In this document: one piece after another, positions 7,724 to 16,844 of the stretch
Position numbering within the stretch: the first letter of the stretch is position 1
How the letters are laid out: each line of letters begins with the position of its first letter
NCBI GenBank assembly: GCA_021793275.1
Contig: JAJYTC010000035.1
Location: forward strand, 1-32,280
DNA length: 32,280 nucleotides
Direction: 5' to 3'
Source of the DNA: Deltaproteobacteria bacterium
GTDB lineage: Bacteria > Desulfobacterota > Syntrophobacteria > Syntrophobacterales > Syntrophobacteraceae
Position numbers and translations under genes: made by a program
The notes under the pieces: model-generated
The model's database searches: none
Seen by the model: only the letters and a program-made list of their open reading frames with translations
Told to the model about the DNA's origin: nothing

Positions 7724-8800
7724 TTGGAAAACAAACGCCGGGTGAGCAGGCAAATCCGCATCGGCAACGTTCCCATCGGCGGGGGCGCGCCGGTTTGCGT
7801 CCAGTCGATGACCAACACGGACACGCGCGACTGGCGTTCCACGGTGGCCCAGATCGAAAGGCTCCAGGACGCGGGCTGTGAAATAATAAGGGTTGCCGTT
7901 CCCGATGAGCAGGCCGTGGAGGCGGTTCCGATGATAAAAAAGTCGGTTCGAATACCTCTAATAGCCGACATCCACTTCGATTTCCGCCTGGCGATCGGGG
8001 CCATGCGCGCGGGAGCCGACGCCATTCGCATCAACCCGGGCAATATCGGCGGCCCGGACAAGCTCAAAAAAGTCATAGAGGTGGCCAGGGAGCGGGAGGT
8101 TCCCGTGCGCATAGGGGTGAACAGCGGATCGGTGGAAAAGGACCTGCTGGCAAAACACGGCCATCCCACCCCCGAGGCTATGGTGGAGAGCGCCCTTCGG
8201 CACATAAGGTTTTTTGAAGATAACGACTTCGGCCTGATAAAGGTTTCCATCAAATCGAGCGATGTCATCGCGACGATCAACTCCTACAGGCTTCTGGCGC
8301 AAAAGACCGACTGCCCCTTTCACCTGGGAGTGACCGAGGCGGGAACCGTGGTGGGGGGGGCCGTAAAATCGGCCCTGGGGATCGGTTTTTTGCTGCTCGA
8401 CGGGATCGGAGACACGCTGAGAGTTTCCCTCACCGCTGCGCCGGAAGAAGAGATGTTTGTGGCCTGGTCGATCTTGAGGGCCCTCAAGTTGCGCGAGAGG
8501 GGCGTCGAACTGGTGAGCTGTCCGACCTGCGGACGCACGGAAATCGACCTTATACCGATGGTGCAACGGGCTGAGGCTTTGTTGAAAAGTGTAAAGACCC
8601 CTCTTAAGGTCGCCGTGATGGGATGCGTGGTCAACGGTCCCGGCGAAGCCAAAGAGGCCGATGTAGGCATAGCCGGAGGCAGGGGTGTGGGCATACTGTT
8701 CAAAAAAGGCAGCCGGGTGGAAAAGGTGCCCGAGAGTGAACTGCTCGACAGGCTGTTGTCCGAGGTCGAACGGATAACGGGAGAAAAAATCAGAGGCTAA
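7724..8800 (+). CDS. ispG: 4-Hydroxy-3-methylbut-2-en-1-yl diphosphate synthase
   Basis: Penultimate enzyme of the MEP isoprenoid pathway. It reductively converts MEcPP to HMBPP using a [4Fe-4S] cluster. The 358-residue protein is the common bacterial two-domain form: TIM barrel (VQSMTNTDTRD at 26-36, ADIHFDFRLA at 81-90, RINPGNIGG at 102-110) plus C-terminal cluster domain. The cluster ligands are visible: SCPTCGRTEIDL (Cys266, Cys269), and MGCVVNGPGEAKEADVGIAGG (Cys301 and Glu308). The start is TTG at 7724 with CAGGGGG about 7 nt upstream. The stop codon is immediately followed by the 7-bp repeat array that leads into rel. The downstream UbiA prenyltransferase may use the polyprenyl products. 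Confidence 0.95.
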   Translation: MENKRRVSRQIRIGNVPIGGGAPVCVQSMTNTDTRDWRSTVAQIERLQDAGCEIIRVAVPDEQAVEAVPMIKKSVRIPLIADIHFDFRLAIGAMRAGADAIRINPGNIGGPDKLKKVIEVAREREVPVRIGVNSGSVEKDLLAKHGHPTPEAMVESALRHIRFFEDNDFGLIKVSIKSSDVIATINSYRLLAQKTDCPFHLGVTEAGTVVGGAVKSALGIGFLLLDGIGDTLRVSLTAAPEEEMFVAWSILRALKLRERGVELVSCPTCGRTEIDLIPMVQRAEALLKSVKTPLKVAVMGCVVNGPGEAKEADVGIAGGRGVGILFKKGSRVEKVPESELLDRLLSEVERITGEKIRG

Positions 8801-8916
8801 GTCAAAAGTCGAAGGTCAAAAGTGGAAAGGTGGAGCGCGCGGGCGCCCGGAAATTCACAACGACTTACAACTTTCGAATTACGACTTACGACTTTCGACC
8901 TTCGACTTTCCGCTTT
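8799..8916. repeat. Inverted array of 7-bp repeats between ispG and rel
   Basis: The left arm (8799-8833) is five consecutive heptamers of the AAGTCGA type (aagtcaa, aagtcga, aggtcaa, aagtgga, aaggtgg). After a GC-rich 27-bp centre, the right arm (8861-8916) is eight heptamers of the complementary CGACTTT type (cgactta, caacttt, cgaatta, cgactta, cgacttt, cgacctt, cgacttt, ccgcttt). The arms can fold into a long imperfect hairpin. The array overlaps the ispG stop at one end and ends 11 nt before the rel Shine-Dalgarno at the other. Confidence 0.85.
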
Positions 8917-8936
8917 TGCTTACCCCGGAGGGGTTA

Positions 8937-11093
8937 GTGCGCTTCTATGAATTGATAGACGCCATTTTGGCTTATATGCCGCAGGCAAACATAGAGCTTC
9001 TGGAAAAAGCCTATGTTTTTGTCTCCAAGGCCTACAGGGACAAAAATATTGGCGGGGAAGGACCGTACCTGAGCCATCCTCTCGCCATCGGAGCGATTCT
9101 TGCAAGGATGCGCCTTGACGAAGAGAGTGTAGCCGCCGGCTTGCTCCATGATTCACTCGAGAAGGAATATGTTGAGCCCGAAGAACTTGTCGAGATGTTC
9201 GGGCAGGACGTCTGCCGGATCGTGCAGGGCGTAACCCGGTTGACGCAGATTGCCTATGGCAACCGGCAGGAGCGTCAGGCCGAATACATCCGCAAGATGA
9301 TCATGGCGATCTCCAGTGATGTCCGGGTGGTCCTTGTCAAGCTTGCCGACCGCCTGGACGGCATTGGCGGAACGTTGCGCGGAGGCAATCGGTCCGGCGC
9401 GGGCCTGGCCCGTGAAACCCTCGACATCTATGCGCCGCTTGCGGGCAGGCTCGGCATCGACTGGATGAAACAGGAACTGGAAAACTTTTCCTTCAGATGC
9501 CTCTATCCCGAAGCCTATGCCGAAATTGAAGCCGGCCTTGCCAAAACCGAGGAGGACCGCATTCGGTACATCAAGGAGGTCCAGCAGGTCCTCAAGGCGC
9601 GGATGAGCGAGTTCGGGATCAAGGGCCGCATATACGGGCGTCCCAAGCACATCTACTCCATCTATCAGAAGATGGAACGGCAGAAGCTGGACTTGACGCG
9701 TATCTACGACCTGATAGCGTTCCGTGCCGTGGTGGATTCGGTCAAATCCTGCTATGAGGCCCTCGCTCTCATTCATGCCCTGTGGGAACCGGTGGAAGGC
9801 AGGTACAAGGACTATATCGCAAGACCGAAAAACAACATGTACCAGTCTTTGCATACGACCGTTATCGGTCCTTACGGAGAAAGGATGGAAGTCCAGATCC
9901 GCACCGAGGAGATGGACCAGGTCGCTAACGAGGGTATTGCCGCTCACTGGATGTACAAGGAAGGAAAACCGGTCACCGAGATGGATCGGGCGGAGACTCT
10001 GCGGTTTTCATGGCTTCGCCAGGTTATGGAATTGGGTCGAGACCTGGCAGGGGGCAAGGGCGATTACAAATCGGTAATGGAAGCGCTCAAAGTCGACTTC
10101 TACCCTGATGAGGTCTATGTCTTTACACCCGTTGGGGATGTGAAGGCTTTTCCCAAGGGCGCCACTCCGGTTGACTTCGCCTATGAGGTCCATACCGAGG
10201 TCGGCCACAGGTGCGTGGGCGCAAGGGTTAACGGCAAACTGGTTTCACTCAGGTATGAACTCCAGAACGGCGACACCGTTGAAGTGCTGACCTCGGCCAG
10301 TCACAAGCCCAGTAAAGACTGGCTAAAACAGGTCAAGTCCGCCAAGGCGATAAACCGCATCAGGCATTGGTTCAAAACCGAGGAGAGGGAGCGTTCGATC
10401 TCGCTGGGCAGGGAAATCTGCGAAAGGGAATTCAGGAAGAAGGGGTTGAATTTCAACAATTATCTGAATTCAGCAGAACTTGCCGAAGCAGCCAAAGCGT
10501 TTTCGCTAAAAAGCGTAGATGATCTTCTCGCAGGCATAGGCTATCACAAGATTACCCCGAATCAGGTAATCGGTAAACTGACGGCGCTTCCCCCCGAAGA
10601 GGAACATCCACGGGAAGAGGTGATCGAGAAAAAGAAGCCGGTTGCTTCAAAAGACGGCATCAAGGTCGATGGACTCGAAGATATCCTCATCAGAATGGCC
10701 CAATGCTGCAACCCGGTTCCGGGCGAACCCGTGATGGGATACATAACCAGGGGGCGCGGAATTACGGTTCACCGGGTTTCGTGCAAAAATCTCCAGAGGG
10801 GAAGCGCTGAGGGCAGAAAGATAGACGTGCAGTGGAATTCGGGAAAAGAGCTGCTTTTTCCGGTAGATATCCGGGTCGCCTACTCCGGCGAAAGGGATGT
10901 GCTCGCCGCGCTAAACGCGGTTCTGGGCCAAATGGACGTTAATGTTATTACTCTCAGAGTCGATCGTCAGGCGGACACATCGAGCGTATGTCACCTGCGA
11001 ATAGAGGTGAAAGACTCCAAGCATCTTCAGCGGGTTATGTCAGCTCTAAGAAACGAAAGAGGGGTCTACAAAGTCCAAAGATCAATGGAATGA
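8937..11093 (+). CDS. RelA/SpoT-family (p)ppGpp synthetase with degenerate hydrolase domain
   Basis: Long Rel/SpoT enzyme of the stringent response, 718 residues, with the full order HD (about 25-150), synthetase (230-345), TGS (390-450), a Cys-containing domain (MAQCCNPVPGEPVMGY) and a C-terminal ACT domain. Synthetase motifs look functional: GRPKHIYSIYQKM, RIYDLIAFR (Asp258), RYKDYIARPKNNMYQSLHTT and MEVQIRT (Glu318). The hydrolase site is altered. His71-Asp72 remain, but the usual V-E-D after them reads S-L-E-K (Lys76 for the catalytic Asp), and KLADRLHNMRT reads KLADRLDGIGG, losing the conserved Asn. Hydrolysis is therefore doubtful. GTG at 8937 is chosen because GGAGG precedes it by 5 nt and RFYELIDAILAYMP matches the usual family N-terminus. 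An upstream TTG at 8916 lies inside the repeat array. Confidence 0.93.
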   Translation: MRFYELIDAILAYMPQANIELLEKAYVFVSKAYRDKNIGGEGPYLSHPLAIGAILARMRLDEESVAAGLLHDSLEKEYVEPEELVEMFGQDVCRIVQGVTRLTQIAYGNRQERQAEYIRKMIMAISSDVRVVLVKLADRLDGIGGTLRGGNRSGAGLARETLDIYAPLAGRLGIDWMKQELENFSFRCLYPEAYAEIEAGLAKTEEDRIRYIKEVQQVLKARMSEFGIKGRIYGRPKHIYSIYQKMERQKLDLTRIYDLIAFRAVVDSVKSCYEALALIHALWEPVEGRYKDYIARPKNNMYQSLHTTVIGPYGERMEVQIRTEEMDQVANEGIAAHWMYKEGKPVTEMDRAETLRFSWLRQVMELGRDLAGGKGDYKSVMEALKVDFYPDEVYVFTPVGDVKAFPKGATPVDFAYEVHTEVGHRCVGARVNGKLVSLRYELQNGDTVEVLTSASHKPSKDWLKQVKSAKAINRIRHWFKTEERERSISLGREICEREFRKKGLNFNNYLNSAELAEAAKAFSLKSVDDLLAGIGYHKITPNQVIGKLTALPPEEEHPREEVIEKKKPVASKDGIKVDGLEDILIRMAQCCNPVPGEPVMGYITRGRGITVHRVSCKNLQRGSAEGRKIDVQWNSGKELLFPVDIRVAYSGERDVLAALNAVLGQMDVNVITLRVDRQADTSSVCHLRIEVKDSKHLQRVMSALRNERGVYKVQRSME

Positions 11094-11445
11094 TTGAGGA
11101 TGTGCAATCAGAAATGAAGGAAATGTTTGATGGTTGCGAATATTTCTCTTGCGCTTTTCATTATCCGGCCATATTGTTCACAGTTAGGGCGGAGGCCATT
11201 TTTTCTTGCCCCTTGTGGCGATTTTTATGGACAAAACGATTATTCCGGATATAAGAACCTAGCTTAGTCAAAACGTGAGCGGGCGCGAGTCTCGCGGCCT
11301 TTTGCCTTGATTCGGATAAATCGACGGTGTACGGCAGCTTTTGGCATTTGCTCTGGTTTAAGGAGGTGTGGAGAATAGGAAGTTTCTAAGAGGTGTTAAG
11401 GAGGAGGCGTTTTTTATTACCCGAATAAGTCGAGGAGGAAAGGAA
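11094..11445. other. Intergenic region between rel and the HU gene
   Basis: No convincing gene in about 350 bp. A short hairpin CGCGA-GTC-TCGCG (11284-11296), followed by GCCTTTT, could weakly terminate rel transcription. Several purine-rich AAGGAGG-like tracts at 11360-11410 precede the true HU ribosome binding site. An open frame running into HU from 11368 is an extension of HU, not a separate gene. Confidence 0.5.
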
Positions 11446-11718
11446 ATGACAAAAGCCGAACTGGTTGGAAAAATCGCGAACGAAGGTGGGATCACGAAGG
11501 CACAGGCCGAAAAGGCAGTTGATGGGTTCGTTTCCGCCGTTTCGACCGCTTTGGCGGATGGCGACAAGATTACGCTGGTTGGCTTCGGCACTTTCAGTGT
11601 CGGCTCAAGGTCTCAGCGCGAAGGCCGCAATCCCCGGACCGGTGAAAAGATCAAGATCCCTGCTTCGAAAGTTGTCAAGTTCAAAGCTGGCAAAACCCTC
11701 AGCGAAAAAGTCAAGTAG
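11446..11718 (+). CDS. hup: HU-family DNA-binding protein
   Basis: Histone-like nucleoid protein that bends DNA as a dimer. It is exactly 90 residues, the standard HU length. It starts [11 protein letters not shown], has [10 protein letters not shown] at about 43-52, and carries the DNA-binding arm signature [24 protein letters not shown] at about 60-83. The ATG at 11446 follows GAGGAGGAAAGGAA, a very strong ribosome binding site consistent with an abundant protein. An upstream in-frame start at 11368 would add a non-HU 26-residue tail and is rejected. A terminator-like hairpin follows, so it is probably a single-gene unit. Confidence 0.96.
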   Translation: MTKAELVGKIANEGGITKAQAEKAVDGFVSAVSTALADGDKITLVGFGTFSVGSRSQREGRNPRTGEKIKIPASKVVKFKAGKTLSEKVK

Positions 11719-11752
11719 ATATCCTCGTCCGCTCTTTCTATAAGAAATTCGG

Positions 11753-11800
11753 AAGGGACTGTCAGTATAGATGGATGGACTGCAGTCCCTTTCTTCTTAT
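11753..11800 (+). terminator. Rho-independent-type terminator after the HU gene
   Basis: AAGGGACTG (11753-11761) pairs with CAGTCCCTT (11783-11791), closing a 21-nt loop, followed by TTCTTCTTATTTT. The T tract is interrupted, so termination may be partial. Confidence 0.6.
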
Positions 11801-11847
11801 TTTAGCCCTTAGCTCCCTACCGTTTTTGTCGGTAATTGACATTATCC

Positions 11848-11856
11848 TGCTATAAT
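11848..11856 (+). promoter_or_regulatory. Extended -10 promoter element for the aconitase operon
   Basis: TGC immediately before TATAAT (11851-11856), about 63 nt upstream of the aconitase start. A consensus TTGACA at 11836-11841 is only 9 bp away and too close to act as its -35. TTGTCG at 11826-11831 (19-bp spacing) is the better candidate. Confidence 0.45.
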
Positions 11857-11918
11857 CTTACGTTTTATCGGATTATAAACTGGTAATGGAAGCGCTGTAG
11901 CATTTACAGGAGGAAGCG

Positions 11919-13844
11919 GTGCCTAAGAATTTGACCCACAAGATACTCGAAAGCCACCTGGTCATAGGAAAGCTGGTCGCGGGAGAGGAAATCGCCATCC
12001 GGATCGACCAGGTCCTTCTCCAAGACGCCACGGGAACCATGGCGATGCTGGAATTCGAGGCGCTGGGAATCGAGAAAATAAAGGCCGAACTCGCAGTTCA
12101 ATATGTCGATCATAATATAATACAGACGGATAACAAGAATGCCGACGACCATGTATACCTTCAGAGTGCTTCGGCCAGGTACGGGCTCCATTTCAGCCCT
12201 GCCGGAAACGGCGTTTCGCACCAGGTTCATATGGAAAGGTTCGGTGTTCCAGGCAAGACGCTGATCGGCTCGGACAGCCATACTCCCGGGGCGGCGGGAG
12301 TGTCCGTTCTCGGCATAGGCGCGGGCGGCCTCGATGTTGCCCTGGCCATGGCCGGACACCCTTATCACCTCCCATGTCCTAAAGTGCTCGGGGTAAGGCT
12401 CATTGGAAAACTTCCCCAATGGGTCAGCGCAAAGGACGTTATCCTTGAAATGCTTCGGCGATACGACGTGAAGGGCTGTGTCGGAAAAATTGTCGAATAT
12501 TACGGGCCGGGGGTCGCGAGCTTGTCTGCGACCGACCGTGAAACGATCGGCAATATGGGGACCGAGCTTGGGGCCACCAGTTCGATTTTTCCCTCCGACG
12601 AAAACACCAGGGCCTATCTGGAAGCCCAGGGGCGGGGCAGTGACTGGACTGGTTTGAGCGCCGACCCTTCGGCTGAATATGACGAATACGATGAAATCGA
12701 CCTCTCCAAAGTCGAACCCCTCATTGCCAAACCGAGTTCGCCGGGAAACGTGGTCCCGGTGCGTGAGGTAGCAGGACTAAAAGTCGATCAGGTCATAGTC
12801 GGGAGCAGCGTGAACTCCTCGTTCCGAGACCTGATGGTGCTGGCGCGGATACTGGAGGGAAGGCATGCGTCCCCGTGGACCTCTCTCAATGTGAATCCGG
12901 GCAGCCGCCAGGTGATCGAGAATGTGGCCGCAGGGGGCGGGGTCCTGTCTCTATTGAGGGCCGGGGCGCGAATACACGAACCGGGATGCCTTGGCTGCAT
13001 CGGCATGGGGCAGGCGCCGGGCAGCGGCCAGGTGAGCCTTAGGACCATGCCGCGCAATTTCCCTGGCCGTTCGGGAACCAAGGATGACCAGGTCTATCTC
13101 TGTTCGCCCGAAACGGGAGCCGCCGCCGCCCTTAAAGGCGTCATAACCGACCCGAGAGACTTGGGCGCGGAGATGGCTTACCCCGGTGTCGAAGACCCGA
13201 AGGAATATATCGTAGACGAATTATCGATTGTGAAGCCAAGCGAAGAACTCAGGAAAACTGAAGTTGTTCGCGGCCCGAATATCGCCCCGCTGCCCGCTTT
13301 CGAAGTGCTGCCGGCCTCTATCGAAACGAAAGTGGTGCTGGTGGCAGGAGATAATATATCGACCGATACGATCATGCCTGCGGGCAGCAAGGTCCTGCCT
13401 TTGAGGTCCAATATTCCGGCAATAAGCCGGTTTGTGTTCTCCATTATCGACGAGGAATTCCCCCGCAAGTGCGAAGAAGCCGGAGCGGTTACGATCGTCG
13501 GGGGAGAAAACTACGGCCAGGGGTCGAGCCGGGAGCACGCCGCCCTGGCGCCCCGCTTTCTTGGCGTCCGGGTGGTGCTGGCGAAGAGTTTTGCCCGGAT
13601 ACACATGGCCAATCTTTGCAACTACGGAATTATCCCGCTGGTATTCGCAAATCCCGATGACTATAGTTCAATAAATACGGGGGCGACTGTCGTCTATCGC
13701 GACATTCGACACAAACTCATCGAAGGCGCCGTAGAGTTGCCGGTTGAGGTCGACGGAAAACAGATACGCGCTCTTTTGCGCGTATCGGAAAGAATGCGCC
13801 GCATGCTGCTCGAAGGCGGGGCCCTGAACCTGGTCGGAAAATGA
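11919..13844 (+). CDS. Aconitate hydratase, monomeric ~640-residue type
   Basis: Aconitase-superfamily enzyme of 641 residues that should interconvert citrate and isocitrate. The large domain carries GSDSHTPGAAGVSVLGIGAGGLDVA (117-141) and PGCLGCIGMGQAPGSG (Cys357, Cys360). The swivel domain carries GENYGQGSSREHAALAPRFLGV, with the substrate-binding SSREH motif. The usual first cluster cysteine, in GSCTNS, is replaced: residues 295-300 read GSSVNS (Ser297), leaving two of three cysteine ligands. This short aconitase class is known from Deltaproteobacteria. The change may be clade-wide, in which case a different ligand is used. The start is GTG at 11919 after ACAGGAGGAAGCG. It is the first gene of the run leading to citrate synthase and SdhAB. 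Confidence 0.9.
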   Translation: MPKNLTHKILESHLVIGKLVAGEEIAIRIDQVLLQDATGTMAMLEFEALGIEKIKAELAVQYVDHNIIQTDNKNADDHVYLQSASARYGLHFSPAGNGVSHQVHMERFGVPGKTLIGSDSHTPGAAGVSVLGIGAGGLDVALAMAGHPYHLPCPKVLGVRLIGKLPQWVSAKDVILEMLRRYDVKGCVGKIVEYYGPGVASLSATDRETIGNMGTELGATSSIFPSDENTRAYLEAQGRGSDWTGLSADPSAEYDEYDEIDLSKVEPLIAKPSSPGNVVPVREVAGLKVDQVIVGSSVNSSFRDLMVLARILEGRHASPWTSLNVNPGSRQVIENVAAGGGVLSLLRAGARIHEPGCLGCIGMGQAPGSGQVSLRTMPRNFPGRSGTKDDQVYLCSPETGAAAALKGVITDPRDLGAEMAYPGVEDPKEYIVDELSIVKPSEELRKTEVVRGPNIAPLPAFEVLPASIETKVVLVAGDNISTDTIMPAGSKVLPLRSNIPAISRFVFSIIDEEFPRKCEEAGAVTIVGGENYGQGSSREHAALAPRFLGVRVVLAKSFARIHMANLCNYGIIPLVFANPDDYSSINTGATVVYRDIRHKLIEGAVELPVEVDGKQIRALLRVSERMRRMLLEGGALNLVGK

Positions 13845-13892
13845 TGCGTTTTTATTTGATATATTGCGACGACAAACCATCGGGAGGGAAAA

Positions 13893-15089
13893 ATGGCTGC
13901 TGAAACGGTCCGCGTTAAAAATATCGGACTCCGGGGAGTTACGGTCGCCGATACGAAAATCAGCTACATCGACGGCGAAAACGGGGTCCTGATCTACCGC
14001 GGTTACAGAATCGAGGAACTGGCCGAACGGTCGACCTTTATGGAAACTGCCTTTCTGCTGTTGAACGGCCGTCTTCCCGGAAAAAGCGAACTGGAGCGGT
14101 TTGAAGGACAAGTCGTGGAGGCGCGGGAGTTGCCCGGCTTTATCCTCGAGAATATGGAAAAATTTCCCAAACGGACCGATCCCATGGAGGTGCTCCAGGC
14201 CTGCGTTCCCATGCTTGCCATGGCGGACCCGGAACTGGCTGACGATTCCAGGGAGGCCAATGTCAGAAAAGCCGTGAGGCTCATAGCCCGCGTTCCTGCA
14301 ATCGTCGCCGCCTGGCATCGGATTAGAAACGGGGAAAAAGCTCTTGCGCCCGACAACGGTCTGTCGCACGCCGCCAATTTCCTCTGGCAGTTGACCGGGA
14401 AAAAACCGGGCGCGGAAATTTCCCGTGACTTCGACATTTGTCTGATCCTGCACGCCGATCATACCTTCAATGCATCGACCTTTGCCTGCCGTGAGGTCGT
14501 ATCCACGAACGCCCATATTTACGCGGGAGTCGCGGCGGGAGTTGGCGCGCTTTCGGGCAGTCTGCACGGGGGCGCCAACGAACGCGTCATGAAAATGCTG
14601 CTCCAGCTTGAATCCGAACTCGGATCGGTCGATGATGTCGGTCCCTGGGTCAGGGACAGGATAGCATCGGGCAAAAAAATAATGGGTATGGGACACGCGG
14701 TTTACAAAACCCTCGATCCGAGGGCAAAGATACTCAAGGAAATGTCGCGCCGGCTGAGTGAAAAGGCCGGTCATCTGAAATGGTACGAGTATCTGGTAAG
14801 GATCGAAGAGGAAGGTCGAAAGGAGTTTTCCGCTCGCGGAAAACCCGGCATCAACACCAACGTCGATTTCTACAGCGGTTCCGTGTATGCCTCCATAGGA
14901 ATTCCTATCGACATAATGACCCCGGTTTTCGCCATATCGAGGATCTCGGGGTGGTGTGCGCACATTATCGAGGAAAAATTCGCCGAGGCCCAGGAGAAGC
15001 CCGCTCTGTACAGACCGGAAGCGGAATATGTCGGTAACTATTGCGGGGTGGTGGGCTGCACCTACGAGCCCTTGTCCGCCAGGGGCTAA
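13893..15089 (+). CDS. gltA: Citrate synthase
   Basis: Condenses acetyl-CoA and oxaloacetate to citrate. The 398-residue protein has all expected active-site segments: [11 protein letters not shown] (His190), [12 protein letters not shown] (His225), [15 protein letters not shown] (His268) and [12 protein letters not shown] (Asp325). The short N-terminus without a zinc or beta-sheet NADH-regulatory domain fits the dimeric, Gram-positive/archaeal-like or methylcitrate-synthase-like branch. Use of propionyl-CoA (a 2-methylcitrate synthase) cannot be excluded. The adjacent aconitase and SdhAB favour TCA function. The ATG at 13893 follows GGGAGGGAAAA, 48 bp after the aconitase stop. The sdhA start is 17 bp downstream. 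Confidence 0.93.
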   Translation: MAAETVRVKNIGLRGVTVADTKISYIDGENGVLIYRGYRIEELAERSTFMETAFLLLNGRLPGKSELERFEGQVVEARELPGFILENMEKFPKRTDPMEVLQACVPMLAMADPELADDSREANVRKAVRLIARVPAIVAAWHRIRNGEKALAPDNGLSHAANFLWQLTGKKPGAEISRDFDICLILHADHTFNASTFACREVVSTNAHIYAGVAAGVGALSGSLHGGANERVMKMLLQLESELGSVDDVGPWVRDRIASGKKIMGMGHAVYKTLDPRAKILKEMSRRLSEKAGHLKWYEYLVRIEEEGRKEFSARGKPGINTNVDFYSGSVYASIGIPIDIMTPVFAISRISGWCAHIIEEKFAEAQEKPALYRPEAEYVGNYCGVVGCTYEPLSARG

Positions 15090-15106
15090 ACGCGGGGAGA
15101 CCTCAG

Positions 15107-16828
15107 ATGGTTTTTCAACACGATGTTTTGATCGTAGGGGCCGGACTTGCTGGACTCAGGGCGGCCACAGAGGTTGCGGGAAAAGCCGATGTGGCCCTTA
15201 TAAGCAAGGTCTATCCCACCCGGTCGCATTCCGGGGCGGCGCAGGGCGGAATAGCCGCCGCGCTCGAAAACGAAGAGCCCGATTCCTGGGAATGGCACAT
15301 GTACGATACGGTCAAGGGCGGAGATTATCTCACCGACCAGGACGCTGCCGAAATTCTGGCCAAAGACGCCATCAGGGCCGTTTATGAACTCGAACATATG
15401 GGTGTTCCTTTCAACCGCACCTCGGAGGGTAAAATCGCCCAGCGTTTCTTTGGCGGCCATACCAGGAATTTCGGCGAAGCGCCCGTCAAGCGCATATGCT
15501 ACGCCGCCGACCGCTCGGGCCGGGTTATCATGGATACGCTCTATTTCGATGCGGTAAAGAAGGGCATAAAGATATACCCGGAATTCCATGTGCTCGATCT
15601 GGTCTTCCGGGACGGGCAGGTAGCGGGCCTGGTGGCCTATGAACTGGCTACCGGGGAGGTTCACTTCTTCCACTCCAGGGCGGTCCTGCTGGCTACCGGT
15701 GGATACGGGAAAGTGTACAAGGTTACCTCAAACGCCTTTGCCAGCACGGGCGACGGCCCGGCCCTTGTCTACAGGCGGGGGCTTCCTCTGCAGGACATGG
15801 AATTCGTTCAGTTCCATCCCACCGGGATCTGGGGACTGGGGGTCCTGATAACCGAGGCGGCAAGAGGTGAGGGCGGGATCCTGCGTAACGGCGAGGGCGA
15901 GCGCTTCATGGAAAGATATGCTCCCACCATAAAGGACCTTGCCCCAAGGGACATGGTTTCGCGGGCAATCTATACGGAAATCGGGGAGGGCCGGGGGATT
16001 AACGGTCAGGATTACGTCCATCTGGACCTTACTCATCTTGGAGAAAAAAGGCTTGCCGAAAGGCTTTCGGACATTTCCTCCTTCGTAAAGATTTACCTTG
16101 GTCTCGACCCGGCGAAGGATCCCATCCCGGTTCATCCCACGTGCCATTATATGATGGGCGGTATTCCCGTAAATACCGACGGAAACGTGACTGATGAAAA
16201 CAACAGGGTCGTTCCGGGACTGTATGCTGCGGGCGAATGTTCGTGCATCTCGCTCCACGGGGCTAATCGGCTCGGCTGCAATTCGCTTCTCGATCTCGTC
16301 GTCTTCGGTAGAAGGGCCGGTTTGCATATCCTCGAAAACCTCGACCGGTTGCCCTGGATCGACCCGCCTGAGGCCCCGGAACGGGACGCGGTCGAGCGCA
16401 TGAGACGGATCCGGGAAAACACAAAAGGCGAAAAGGCCGTTAACATCCGGCGGGAGCTTCAGCAGGCCATGATGGACGGCTGCTCGGTTTTCAGGGATGA
16501 GAAGGGTTTGAAAAAGGTCGTCCAAACGCTCGGGGAACTGGAACAAAGGGCGCGCAGCCTTTCTATCGACAATTCGGGAAATCGATTCAACACCGATTTG
16601 ATCGACGCACTGGAACTGCTGAACATGCTTTCCCTTGCCGAAGCGATAGCGGCTTCGGCGTTGAACAGGACCGAAAGCCGCGGGGCGCACTCGCGCCAGG
16701 ACTATCCGGAAAGAGACGATGAGCATTGGCTCAAGCACACGCTTGTCCGAAAAACGGACCAGGGCGTGTCGATCGGCGGAAAACCGGTAACCATCACCCG
16801 GTTTAAACCCAAACCGAGAACATACTGA
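15107..16828 (+). CDS. sdhA: Succinate dehydrogenase / fumarate reductase flavoprotein subunit
   Basis: FAD-containing catalytic subunit that oxidises succinate or reduces fumarate, 573 residues. The FAD-binding Rossmann start is [15 protein letters not shown] (residues 6-20). [15 protein letters not shown] contains the histidine for covalent flavin attachment. [39 protein letters not shown] and [23 protein letters not shown] are the substrate and FAD motifs. The ATG at 15107 is chosen for GGGGAGA 8 nt upstream. A longer frame into the end of gltA adds an unrelated 22 residues. sdhB follows after 16 bp, and no membrane-anchor subunit is adjacent. Confidence 0.94.
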   Translation: MVFQHDVLIVGAGLAGLRAATEVAGKADVALISKVYPTRSHSGAAQGGIAAALENEEPDSWEWHMYDTVKGGDYLTDQDAAEILAKDAIRAVYELEHMGVPFNRTSEGKIAQRFFGGHTRNFGEAPVKRICYAADRSGRVIMDTLYFDAVKKGIKIYPEFHVLDLVFRDGQVAGLVAYELATGEVHFFHSRAVLLATGGYGKVYKVTSNAFASTGDGPALVYRRGLPLQDMEFVQFHPTGIWGLGVLITEAARGEGGILRNGEGERFMERYAPTIKDLAPRDMVSRAIYTEIGEGRGINGQDYVHLDLTHLGEKRLAERLSDISSFVKIYLGLDPAKDPIPVHPTCHYMMGGIPVNTDGNVTDENNRVVPGLYAAGECSCISLHGANRLGCNSLLDLVVFGRRAGLHILENLDRLPWIDPPEAPERDAVERMRRIRENTKGEKAVNIRRELQQAMMDGCSVFRDEKGLKKVVQTLGELEQRARSLSIDNSGNRFNTDLIDALELLNMLSLAEAIAASALNRTESRGAHSRQDYPERDDEHWLKHTLVRKTDQGVSIGGKPVTITRFKPKPRTY

Positions 16829-16844
16829 GAGAAGGAAAAGGACA

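Noticed and set aside
7570-8280. A 236-codon minus-strand frame
   Set aside because: It is a shadow of ispG, which has all its catalytic motifs on the + strand.
8799-8916. The heptamer array as a CRISPR or iteron array
   Set aside because: Units are 7 bp with no spacers, and there are no cas or rep genes; the inverted arrangement does not fit either.
8916-8936. TTG at 8916 as the rel start
   Set aside because: It lies in the last heptamer of the repeat array and has no ribosome binding site; GTG 8937 has GGAGG at 5 nt and the normal family N-terminus.
11836-11856. TTGACA and TATAAT upstream of the aconitase gene as a consensus promoter
   Set aside because: The spacing is 9 bp; only the extended -10 element is retained.
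13668-14963. A 431-codon minus-strand frame, longer than many real genes here
   Set aside because: It lies opposite citrate synthase, whose active-site residues are complete; GC-rich codon bias leaves the antisense frame open.
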